The notes: generated by a model not told the origin, from the letters alone. A stretch of DNA of 5,934 nt from an uncultured Gammaproteobacteria bacterium (GCA_905479545.1 CAJQNE010000379.1:1-5934); one strand, 5' to 3'. Shown: positions 1 through 5,761, counted from the stretch's first letter. Numbers and translations: made by a program.

Positions 1-50
1 GATACATGTCATCACAGGGCTATGCACAAACTGGAAGCGACCCTATGCTC

Positions 51-57
51 GGTGGAG
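51..57 (+). promoter_or_regulatory. Ribosome binding site of paralogue 1
   Basis: GGTGGAG lies seven bases before the ATG at 65. Because the reading frame is open all the way upstream, this site is what fixes the start. The 26 bases before this start can be laid without gaps against the 26 bases before the TTG at 4437, with the purine-rich sites in register, although only the GACC at the far end and a few scattered bases match. Confidence 0.6.
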
Positions 58-64
58 CATCTGC

Positions 65-1267
65 ATGAGCGCTTTACCAGAGTCCTTTTTGGGCATTGAG
101 CCGGCAGAGTTGTTTGAACGCTGCGTTGAGCATGAAATTCCGCTCATGGTCTTCATTCCATCCAGTGCGGCGGGCGCGGATCAGTCAATGTACTCAGCGC
201 TGGCTGCAGCCTACCACGAGACATTCTCTGGCACCGACCCCTTTCCTGAGCTGGCTGCCAATGAGCAGATGGCTCTGGTCGCAGGTATCGCAGATAATTC
301 AGTAGCAGTCCGGCTTGGAGCTTATCTGGCAGAGTTACTCAATCATGATCGTCAGCCGGTGGGCGACACGAACGGTTTAGCTAATAAATCGCCCGTGACC
401 GTAGGTGTCACGGTTGGCCTGCCTCAGGATGCCCGGGAGTTCGATCGATATCAGCATCTGGCCGCTCGCGCGGCGTTAGCTGCAACCCGAGGCGCCACTC
501 CGAGCCATGCAGTGGGATATCGCGGGCCGCTGGTTCGCTACCGGGGGGCGGGAATTCTGGCCGCGACATTGAATGAACTCGAATCGGGATGTGGCTGCGA
601 CATAGCAGCCATTTCAGACAATGCCCCTACGGACAATGGTGGGGCAATGGGCCAAAAACGACGCTGGAAGCTCCCGCGTCCTGAGGTCGCACTCTGCATT
701 GCTGACTTACGCCAGCGTTGGCAGATGTTTGAAAAGCAGGGCAGGGCTTTTGGCCTTATCAGTTTGTGTTTGGATGGTATCTGTGACGTCAGTAATACTC
801 CAAAAAATGCCGCCCTCATCGCCCACGTATTGAATACGACCAGCGAGTTTTTGACCCGCAGGCAACACCGCGTTGGCTCAGCTTCATATTATTTAGGCCA
901 CGGTGAATACGCATTGTTGGTTCCGGGCCTGGATCCCGAAGAAGCAGATGTTATGGCGTCAATGCTGCACCGGGACCTACTGGATAAATTGATAGAGCAA
1001 TTGCCGCAGGAGTCACCACTGTCTATAGCTCTGGGCCTGGGTGTCACGACAGCAACCCAAGATAAACTCAGCGATTCTCTGGCCCAGCTGGCCCAGGAGT
1101 GCGACCTTTACCGGGCCGTTAATACGATAGACGTCTGTGAAGGCGTCGACAGTCAACCCGTCTTAGCCATCAGGTCTGGAGGAACTCCGCCAGAGCTGGT
1201 TGCTGTGCCAAATAACCCCGCTCACCGAAAGGAATATCGAGCGTTACCCGATACGGAGACCACCTAA
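65..1267 (+). CDS. Degenerate tandem GGDEF-like protein, paralogue 1
   Basis: This 400-residue soluble protein has no signal peptide or membrane segment. The C-terminal part (about 228-355) follows the GGDEF fold: LISLCLDG strand, signature position GHGEY (278-282) followed by ALLVPG, a later IALGLGVTT strand, and CDLYRAVNT where active enzymes have the ADxALYxAK helix. The catalytic D/E is Gly and no RxxD inhibitory site precedes it, so cyclase activity is unlikely. The N-terminal part (about 20-150) shows the same order in weaker form: ANEQMALVAG (65-74), VTVGVTVGLP (111-120), then an Ala-rich helix and G-rich turn, suggesting a second decayed GGDEF-like unit. An RRWKLP segment (199-204) joins the two. 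The ATG has GGTGGAG seven bases upstream and aligns with the start inferred for the paralogue at 4437. The frame stays open to the window edge, so a longer product is not formally excluded. The likely role is binding or scaffolding; the exact function is unknown. Confidence 0.85.
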   Translation: MSALPESFLGIEPAELFERCVEHEIPLMVFIPSSAAGADQSMYSALAAAYHETFSGTDPFPELAANEQMALVAGIADNSVAVRLGAYLAELLNHDRQPVGDTNGLANKSPVTVGVTVGLPQDAREFDRYQHLAARAALAATRGATPSHAVGYRGPLVRYRGAGILAATLNELESGCGCDIAAISDNAPTDNGGAMGQKRRWKLPRPEVALCIADLRQRWQMFEKQGRAFGLISLCLDGICDVSNTPKNAALIAHVLNTTSEFLTRRQHRVGSASYYLGHGEYALLVPGLDPEEADVMASMLHRDLLDKLIEQLPQESPLSIALGLGVTTATQDKLSDSLAQLAQECDLYRAVNTIDVCEGVDSQPVLAIRSGGTPPELVAVPNNPAHRKEYRALPDTETT

Positions 1268-1353
1268 AAATTGAGGGAATTTGTGGCGCTAACCGACTGG
1301 GAAAGTCGGCTCTTAACCGCCATATGAAATTGCCCGCATGAGCAGTTAGTTAA

Positions 1354-1445
1354 AGGAATGAGTGGTCCGGTGGCAGGACGTCCTGCCGCATGGCTCCCCA
1401 ACCTCATTTCCTCCCACCGTTGAGCGCATGGATGCGCTTTTTTTT
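1354..1445 (+). ncRNA. Putative structured RNA A, or structured 3' UTR of paralogue 1
   Basis: AGGAATGAG (1354-1362) can pair with CTCATTTCCT (1403-1412) with one bulged T. This encloses the perfect 16-bp palindrome GGCAGGACGTCCTGCC (1372-1387), and terminator A follows. Three GGA triplets fall at or near structured positions (1355-1357, 1376-1378, 1430-1432). The order of closing helix, GGCAGG/CCTGCC stem, C-rich linker and GCGCATGGATGCGC terminator recurs after paralogue 2 (RNA C). No promoter is evident, so this may be the 3' end of the paralogue 1 mRNA rather than an independent sRNA. Confidence 0.35.
1423..1445 (+). terminator. Intrinsic terminator A
   Basis: AGCGCAT-GG-ATGCGCT forms a perfect seven-base-pair inverted repeat, read physically as a stem with a TGGA or ATGGAT loop, followed by an eight-T run (1438-1445). 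It lies about 155 bases after the stop of paralogue 1 and would end its transcript. The core GCGCATGGATGCGC is identical in terminators B and C. Confidence 0.85.
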
Positions 1446-1491
1446 AGTTATTACTGAAAAGAGTTAGCTTAAACAGAGTTTATTCCACCCG

Positions 1492-1683
1492 CAGTAAAAG
1501 GAGGTTTCGGGAAAACCCATACTCATTGCGCCATAAAAGGCGTTACTCGAACTTAGTGTAGTCGTGCGTTTTAGAAAGCATGTCCGAGCGATTGTTCTGG
1601 CGTAGCTCCCGGCTTCTTTCTCAGAGCTGCATTACTACATTTCACGACTCCTCCTTACTGGGCGCATGGATGCGCCCCTTTTT
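1492..1683 (+). ncRNA. Putative orphan small RNA B
   Basis: Terminator B has no protein gene between it and terminator A, so some noncoding transcript should end there. CAGTAAAAGGAGG (1492-1504) pairs with CCTCCTTACTG (1650-1660) over 11 base pairs with a two-A bulge, which would close a domain of about 170 nucleotides directly abutting the terminator. Inside are a small hairpin CGCC/GGCG (1529-1542) and a stem GTAGCTC/GAGCTGC (1602-1608 with 1624-1630). The CTCCTCC segment resembles an anti-Shine-Dalgarno sequence and would be masked by the GGAGG. No clear promoter was found upstream. A remnant of a deleted gene copy is the main alternative. Confidence 0.4.
1660..1683 (+). terminator. Intrinsic terminator B
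   Basis: GGGCGCATGGATGCGCCC (1660-1677) is a perfect eight-base-pair inverted repeat around GG, followed by C and five Ts (1679-1683). The flanking GACTCCTCCTTA before it and TTTTTAT after it nearly match terminator C, so B and C are closer to each other than to A. Confidence 0.85.
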
Positions 1684-1692
1684 ATTTCCAAA

Positions 1693-1717
1693 CCGGTTAT
1701 TAATCTTCGCTAACCGG
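1693..1717 (-). terminator. Weak candidate terminator for the LVIVD/DUF305 operon
   Basis: CCGGTTA and TAACCGG form a seven-base-pair stem around an 11-base loop. On the minus strand it is followed by only three Ts. It lies 116-140 bases past the lipoprotein stop and is the best hairpin I see for ending leftward transcription, but it is weak. Confidence 0.2.
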
Positions 1718-1832
1718 AGCCTGTTAGGCATTGCTGCTGGTGTGCGTAATAGTTTTTAGTGACAGGCAATACACAGCGAGGCGATCTGGCCCACGGCAAC
1801 ACCGAACTCTAACGAGCTTAGATGGCCGCATG

Positions 1833-3275
1833 CTACCAAACGTCATTCGTGACTTTTACTACGTAAAAACCGCCATAGCCATCGGTGTACCAGATTTCTT
1901 TTCGTTCCGGAATAATGGCCGGTTGCGACATAGCCCAGTTGCTGGCTTCGAACACAGGAGTAACCCGTGGGTTTACCGGGGCGTTGAAATAAGCGATTTC
2001 TTTAGGGTTAAGAGGGTCTTCGATATCAAATATTCGCAACCCGGAAATAATCATGCTGCAGGCAACAATTTTAGGGTCAACCGGTTTAGACACGTTGCAG
2101 TAATGGCCTGCGTAGCCTTGCACCGGTAGCTGGGCACCGGGGTCGTTGGCAATGGCTGCGCGGTTTTCTGGTTCGTGTACTTCTAACCGCAGATCAGAGA
2201 CTACAAACGGCGCTGTTTCGTCGCTGATATCGATAATTCGTCCTGCACCTACCACGTCACCGTGGGCAGTAACGCTGCCACCCTCGTTGGCTGAATATTC
2301 ATCAATTTCCAACAGGTAGGGCTTGCCATCGCGGCTGAAGGGAATTGCGTTCTGCGGAATGGTTTGGTTGTCCCAGGAGAGCGACGCTATTTCCTGAACT
2401 TGTGGGTTAAACTGCCGCGCTTGCACTTCAGAAACATCGAGAATCAGCACGCCATTACCATTACCCGACGATGCATAGGCACGATTACCATCGGCGCTAA
2501 TAGACACGCCATGGGCGGTAATGTTGCCGGTCCAGATTGGTACTGGCAGCATCGGGTTGGATATGTCTACCGCGGTCAGTGTCGGACTAGCCGGAGAGGC
2601 GGAATAAAATGTTTTGCCGTCAGGCGCCATGCCGCTTTCATGGCCAAGAAAACCGACCAGAGCAGAGGACTGTAAGGCCGGGTTTTTACAGTCCGACTTC
2701 AGGTCATAAACATCAACTATGCCCGGTGCAAAAGCCGCGTTGCCCAACACGGCAGCCAGTAAGCCGGCCTCTTGTGATAACACCATCGATTCATGCGGTG
2801 AGTTCATCGCCGGCGTTATTAGCCTGGCAGTAAGGGCAGGGTTGGCGGGGTCGCTCATATCCAGCACGTTTACCCCGACGTTCGCATCCAGAATATTGGT
2901 AGGAAATAGTAGCGTGGTGTCGTAGTACGCGCACTCACCACCCTGTGGGTCGATGTAGCGCTGAACTTTGAATCCGCCGACGGTGCCCGTAGCGTTAGGC
3001 ACAGTATAGGAGCCGACCAGCTCAGTGTTGCAAGTGTAACCCTCAGCAGCGCGACCGCTTTCGTGTTCGGCCCGGCTGACCCGGCCCTGAATATCGTTCT
3101 CCGGCCGTGAACCGGGCCCGCATTTTGCTCTGGGTGTGGGCTCCGAGTTGGGGTTGGCAGTCGAGCCCCCTCCGGAGTTATCAGAGAATCCGGGGCTTTG
3201 TTGATCCGTGCCACTACAGGCCGCTAACCCTAGGGCCGCGGCGGCAATAACTGATGTCATCACAATGCTTTTCAT
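1833..3275 (-). CDS. LVIVD-repeat beta-propeller lipoprotein
   Basis: This 480-residue protein opens with a lipoprotein signal: positive MK, a hydrophobic stretch, then lipobox LAAC with the lipidated Cys at 20. Ser at +2 favours the outer membrane by the Lol rule. A flexible Ser/Gly/Pro/Asn-rich linker follows (about 21-50). The body carries repeats of the LVIVD type: GVNVLDMSDPANP (about 133-146), GIVDVYDL (185), LTAVDISNP (233), GVLILDVSE (275), GRIIDISDE (345), GLRIFDIEDPLNP (412) and GFYVVKVTN (469), consistent with a six- or seven-bladed propeller. Six further Cys (52, 82, 115, 196, 393, 406) could form disulfides outside the cytoplasm. The ATG at 3275 is chosen because AGGAG (3282-3286) lies six bases upstream and the signal fits; a GTG at 3290 would add five residues but would overlap that site. 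It is second in an operon after the DUF305 gene. Its ligand is unknown; surface binding or scaffolding is likely. Confidence 0.88.
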   Translation of the reverse strand: MKSIVMTSVIAAAALGLAACSGTDQQSPGFSDNSGGGSTANPNSEPTPRAKCGPGSRPENDIQGRVSRAEHESGRAAEGYTCNTELVGSYTVPNATGTVGGFKVQRYIDPQGGECAYYDTTLLFPTNILDANVGVNVLDMSDPANPALTARLITPAMNSPHESMVLSQEAGLLAAVLGNAAFAPGIVDVYDLKSDCKNPALQSSALVGFLGHESGMAPDGKTFYSASPASPTLTAVDISNPMLPVPIWTGNITAHGVSISADGNRAYASSGNGNGVLILDVSEVQARQFNPQVQEIASLSWDNQTIPQNAIPFSRDGKPYLLEIDEYSANEGGSVTAHGDVVGAGRIIDISDETAPFVVSDLRLEVHEPENRAAIANDPGAQLPVQGYAGHYCNVSKPVDPKIVACSMIISGLRIFDIEDPLNPKEIAYFNAPVNPRVTPVFEASNWAMSQPAIIPERKEIWYTDGYGGFYVVKVTNDVW

Positions 3276-3281
3276 GGTTTT

Positions 3282-3286
3282 CTCCT
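3282..3286 (-). promoter_or_regulatory. Ribosome binding site deciding the lipoprotein start
   Basis: On the minus strand AGGAG precedes the ATG at 3275 by six bases. It falls inside the longer reading from GTG at 3290, which argues for the shorter form. Confidence 0.7.
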
Positions 3287-3315
3287 GCACCCGAATTCGC
3301 TTAGTTATTAAGGCG

Positions 3316-3981
3316 TTATTGATTATGGTTGCTAGTAGCGAATTTAATGGCGGTTAGTGTTCTTTGTAGAGTCATTATTTCTTTCGATTGTTCCAGCACG
3401 ATTAGCTTCGCTAGTTGCTGCACTACTTTCAGCTGGGCATTGCCTCCGGCAAAACGCGCCATGGGTACTCCTCCCTGGTGGTGCGCCAGCATCAACTGTA
3501 GAAAATGCTGATCGCGTTTTATGCCCTCCAGGCTGCGGAGTTTTTCTAACTCCACCGTTGGTGCCAGGCCCGGCATGCCAGTTGGCGAGCTATCACAGTC
3601 GACCAAGTATTGCTGCAGCTCAGCGTCAAGCGGTTTCTGGCCCAACAGCATCCAATCCATTTGCAGCGGTTGTGGGTTCAGCGGCTTACCCCAGAGCTTT
3701 AACCAACCCTGCATTTCACCCAATTCATACAACTGATTGTAAGCAATTTTACGGGCTAGGTTAGTCAGCCGCGTTGGCCGTCCGTCCAGCATCAGCTGCG
3801 CCATTGTAATAGCCTGGCTGTGATGCGCTGCCATGGTCTGGGCAAAGCCGATATCTACCGGACTTGCTGTCGCCGGGTTCTCATCCGAACTACCTCCCAA
3901 CCTATCGTGCAGGGCGAAGGTACCGGTTAGCGCACCAAGGCCGAAACAGATCAGCAGAAAAATTGCTGTAGGTTTTGTCAT
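3316..3981 (-). CDS. Membrane-anchored DUF305 protein
   Basis: This is a 221-residue protein with an N-terminal hydrophobic segment (about 5-24), either a signal-anchor or an uncleaved signal, placing the rest in the periplasm. The body has the two-part DUF305 pattern: FAQTMAAHHSQAITMA (46-61) and, after the spacer, DQHFLQLMLAHHQGGVPMA (157-175). Between them are ELGEMQGWLKLWG (86-98) and a Met-rich loop with MPGL (136-139). A closing helix EQSKEIMTL (197-205) fits the family. The paired HH motifs (53-54, 167-168) with nearby Met and Glu suggest metal binding; some DUF305 proteins, such as cyanobacterial CopM, bind copper. The metal here is inference. The ATG is preceded by CGAGG with almost no spacing, so its ribosome site is weak. 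The gene is first in a likely operon with the LVIVD lipoprotein, 40 bp downstream, which hints at a shared envelope or metal-related role. Confidence 0.88.
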   Translation of the reverse strand: MTKPTAIFLLICFGLGALTGTFALHDRLGGSSDENPATASPVDIGFAQTMAAHHSQAITMAQLMLDGRPTRLTNLARKIAYNQLYELGEMQGWLKLWGKPLNPQPLQMDWMLLGQKPLDAELQQYLVDCDSSPTGMPGLAPTVELEKLRSLEGIKRDQHFLQLMLAHHQGGVPMARFAGGNAQLKVVQQLAKLIVLEQSKEIMTLQRTLTAIKFATSNHNQ

Positions 3982-4203
3982 CCTCGATTCGCTTCCACAG
4001 TTGCTTCATACCTTGCACGGTTCGTTTAAGTGGCTAGCTAATAGCGCGATAGCCTCATTAATTAACCCTACTCTATAGAGCGCAGTCAGCGCGATTTTTT
4101 GCGCAGGACCCTGCGGCATTCAGCTGTTGCTACTGCGGTGTTAACCGCTTGCCGGACAGGCTACCGCGCGGCAAAAGCATCGTTTTATTACAAACCTTAC
4201 TAA

Positions 4204-4232
4204 TTGATAAGTAAATTGCTTGAGGGTACAGT
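4204..4232 (+). promoter_or_regulatory. Candidate sigma-70 promoter for paralogue 2
   Basis: TTGATA (4204-4209) and TACAGT (4227-4232) are separated by 17 bases, matching five and four of six consensus positions. Transcription would start near 4240 and leave a leader of almost 200 nucleotides before the start at 4437. The region is AT-rich, so chance similarity is possible. Confidence 0.3.
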
Positions 4233-4426
4233 TTACAATTAGTTGCAATGTCCCTTGGCCCGCACGGAAAGAGGCTTCGCTTTACGCTGACTGAGCACTT
4301 TGGGCTGCCTCTGGAGAGGTTGAACCATTGCGCGCCGTCGGTCTGACTTCCTGACAAACGCCCTGCGGGTAAAAAGTATGAATTTATCGAATGAAGCCTA
4401 TGTTGAACGTGACCAAACTCAGTATT

Positions 4427-4430
4427 GGGG
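4427..4430 (+). promoter_or_regulatory. Ribosome binding site deciding the TTG start of paralogue 2
   Basis: GGGG lies six bases before the TTG at 4437. The alternative in-frame TTG at 4425 has no purine-rich site upstream and overlaps this GGGG. The frame is closed by TGA at 4410-4412, and no ATG or GTG lies between that stop and 4437. Confidence 0.5.
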
Positions 4431-4436
4431 CAGAAC

Positions 4437-5537
4437 TTGAGTGCAGGTTTGACAGCTGTTCATGGCAGTGATCCCGCCGGATTGTTTCACCGCTGCATCG
4501 AACAGAAAATCCCGCTTATGCTTTTAACCCCGGCCAGCACAGTGCCGTTGCAGCCGCGGCTCTCCATGCTGCTGGCTATTGCTTCCCGGGAAGCTTTTAG
4601 TGAAACCGGAATTTCACCGGAATTGGCTGCTGATCACAGAATGGCATTGGTCGGCGGTATTGCCGACGGCAGTGTTGGGCTTAGGTTAGGTGTTCGTCTA
4701 GCTCAATTGCTTAATGACGAATGTAGTTCCGGTGACCGTCTCGATCCGTCGGAAAGTGTGTTACAAACCAGCATTGGCGTAACGGTGGGCTACCCACAGG
4801 AAGACACTGAGTTTTCGCGGTATCGACACCTCGCTGCCCGAGCGGCGCTTTCTGCAAACGTTGGCGGTAAATTGAGCCAGGCAGTGCGCTTCCGGGGGCC
4901 GGGCGTGCTCGCTGCGACACTGAAACTGCTTGAGCGTGGATGCGGCAGTGAGCCGGGTCATGTTCCGCAGGTAGATCCGATGATAGACGAAGCGGTTCAA
5001 AGCTATCAACGACGCTGGAAACTGCCGCAACCACAAATTGCCCACTGTATTGCCGACCTACGTCAACGCTGGCTGCAGTTCGAAACGAAGGGACGGAGTG
5101 TCGGGCTGATTAGCCTGAGAATAGAAGGTCTTCGTGAGTGGCGAAGTACGCCGAAGAGCGCGGCGTTCGTTGCTCACGTACTGCATTTAAGTAATGAGTT
5201 TCTAATCCGCCGACAACATCGGGTTGGCTCTGCGCTGTATTACATCGATCATGGTGAATATGCACTGCTGGTGCCCGGTTTGGATTCGGGAGAGGCAGAT
5301 GTAATTGCTTCGATGTTGCAGCAATCATTGCTGCAGAAATTGCAGGAGCAGCTTCCGTATGAGCCACCGTTATCGCTAACGCTTGGTCTCGGGGTCGCAA
5401 CGACTACTCCGCAGAAACCGACTAAGTCGTTGGTGCAACTGGCTGATGACTGCGACCTATATCTTGCCGTGAACACCGTGGCTGTGTGTGAAGCTGTAGT
5501 CGGGGACCAAACTGACAGTGCAGGCGATTGTGGCTAA
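4437..5537 (+). CDS. Degenerate tandem GGDEF-like protein, paralogue 2
   Basis: This 366-residue cytosolic protein is collinear with the protein at 65-1267: no gap over the first 150 residues, then one seven-residue deletion, then collinear again to the CDLYxAVNT helix. Its C-terminal tail is about 27 residues shorter. The best-kept blocks are HLAARAAL (131-138), RRWKLP (192-197), CIADLRQRW (204-212), RRQHRVGSA (258-266) and HGEYALLVPGLD (272-283). The C-terminal GGDEF position reads DHGEY (271-275) and the usual first metal Asp is Glu (230); the N-terminal equivalent reads ADHRM (65-69). Catalysis is therefore unlikely. The start is put at TTG 4437 because it aligns residue for residue with the ATG of the paralogue and has GGGG six bases upstream; TTG 4425 would add four residues. 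It sits alone on its strand, downstream of a candidate promoter and upstream of terminator C. The function is unknown; a binding or adaptor role is inferred. Confidence 0.85.
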   Translation: MSAGLTAVHGSDPAGLFHRCIEQKIPLMLLTPASTVPLQPRLSMLLAIASREAFSETGISPELAADHRMALVGGIADGSVGLRLGVRLAQLLNDECSSGDRLDPSESVLQTSIGVTVGYPQEDTEFSRYRHLAARAALSANVGGKLSQAVRFRGPGVLAATLKLLERGCGSEPGHVPQVDPMIDEAVQSYQRRWKLPQPQIAHCIADLRQRWLQFETKGRSVGLISLRIEGLREWRSTPKSAAFVAHVLHLSNEFLIRRQHRVGSALYYIDHGEYALLVPGLDSGEADVIASMLQQSLLQKLQEQLPYEPPLSLTLGLGVATTTPQKPTKSLVQLADDCDLYLAVNTVAVCEAVVGDQTDSAGDCG

Positions 5538-5669
5538 TAAAATATCGCAGCTTTTATCGACGAATAGCATTAACGGAGACGACTACAATACAAGCGGTAA
5601 TGGAATAGTGAAACCCGGTTCCCTAAGTCGGGGTGCAGCACTAAATTATCCGGAACATAGCAGGTGTAT

Positions 5670-5761
5670 GGAGTTAAAAATCCACTGGCAGGCCGAATAA
5701 GCCTGCCTGACGATTTTACTAAGTGACTCCTCTTTATCGGGCGCATGGATGCGCCCTTTTT
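5670..5761 (+). ncRNA. Putative structured RNA C, or structured 3' UTR of paralogue 2
   Basis: GGAGT (5670-5674) pairs with ACTCC (5726-5730) and TAAAA (5675-5679) with TTTTA (5714-5718), leaving a seven-base bulge. The enclosed stem GGCAGGC/GCCTGCC (5687-5693 with 5701-5707) has a seven-base loop, and terminator C follows. The order of elements and the length of about 92 bases match RNA A after paralogue 1, although the helix sequences differ. An independent promoter was not recognised. Confidence 0.35.
5739..5761 (+). terminator. Intrinsic terminator C
   Basis: GGGCGCATGGATGCGCCC (5739-5756) forms the same perfect eight-base-pair inverted repeat as terminator B, followed by five Ts. The upstream GACTCCTCTTTA also matches B apart from one base. 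It ends rightward transcription just before the convergent gene at 5772; on the minus strand there is no T-run after the hairpin. Confidence 0.88.

Larger units (their letters stand above)
1268..1832. other. 565-bp intergenic region with two terminators and possible RNA genes
   Basis: No credible protein gene lies here on either strand. From left to right it holds: a stem-loop CCGACT/AGTCGG (1293-1309) just after the paralogue 1 stop, lacking a T-run; putative RNA A (1354-1445) with terminator A; putative RNA B (1492-1683) with terminator B; and a weak hairpin CCGGTTA/TAACCGG (1693-1717). A further possible pairing, GCCTGT (1719-1724) with ACAGGC (1762-1767), encloses 37 bases. I found no convincing sigma-70 promoter. 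The part from about 1768 to 1832 shows nothing I can name. Confidence 0.6.
3982..4436. other. Divergent control region between the DUF305 gene and paralogue 2
   Basis: These 455 bp hold no credible gene. Visible elements are: a GCGC/GCGC mini-stem followed by GATTTTTT (4080-4100), too short for a firm terminator; the hairpin GCAGG/CCTGC (4103-4114); a stem TTGCCG/CGGCAA (4149-4154 with 4169-4174); a candidate sigma-70 promoter for paralogue 2 (4204-4232); and the hairpin CCTCTGGAGAGG (4308-4319) in its predicted leader. I could not identify the promoter of the DUF305 operon, which should lie here on the minus strand. Confidence 0.5.

Noticed and set aside
65..1267. Active diguanylate cyclase
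   Set aside because: The signature reads GHGEY, lacking the catalytic acidic residue at its third position; the paralogue reads DHGEY and also lacks the first metal Asp.
1293..1309. CCGACT/AGTCGG stem-loop after the paralogue 1 stop as its terminator
   Set aside because: No T-run follows; terminator A downstream is far stronger.
1711..1730. GTTAGGC at 1723-1729 as an integron attC core
   Set aside because: It matches GTTRRRY, but no partner RYYYAAC site at suitable spacing and no attC-like fold were found, and the surrounding genes are not cassette-like.
1731..2129. 132-codon plus-strand frame
   Set aside because: It is mostly antisense to the lipoprotein gene, whose lipobox and repeats are unambiguous.
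3357..4078. Plus-strand frames opposite the DUF305 gene
   Set aside because: The minus-strand frame carries the family motifs; the opposite frames are shadows.
4080..4100. GCGC/GCGC mini-hairpin followed by six Ts as a terminator
   Set aside because: The stem is only four base pairs and no upstream plus-strand gene needs it.
4130..4357. 75-codon minus-strand frame starting at TTG in the divergent region
   Set aside because: It has no ribosome site and no recognisable domain, and it overlaps hairpins and the candidate promoter.
5518..5700. 60-codon frame starting at GTG and overlapping the end of paralogue 2
   Set aside because: There is no ribosome site at usable distance (GGGGA lies about 11-12 bases away), the composition is not protein-like, and the end falls in the RNA C hairpin.
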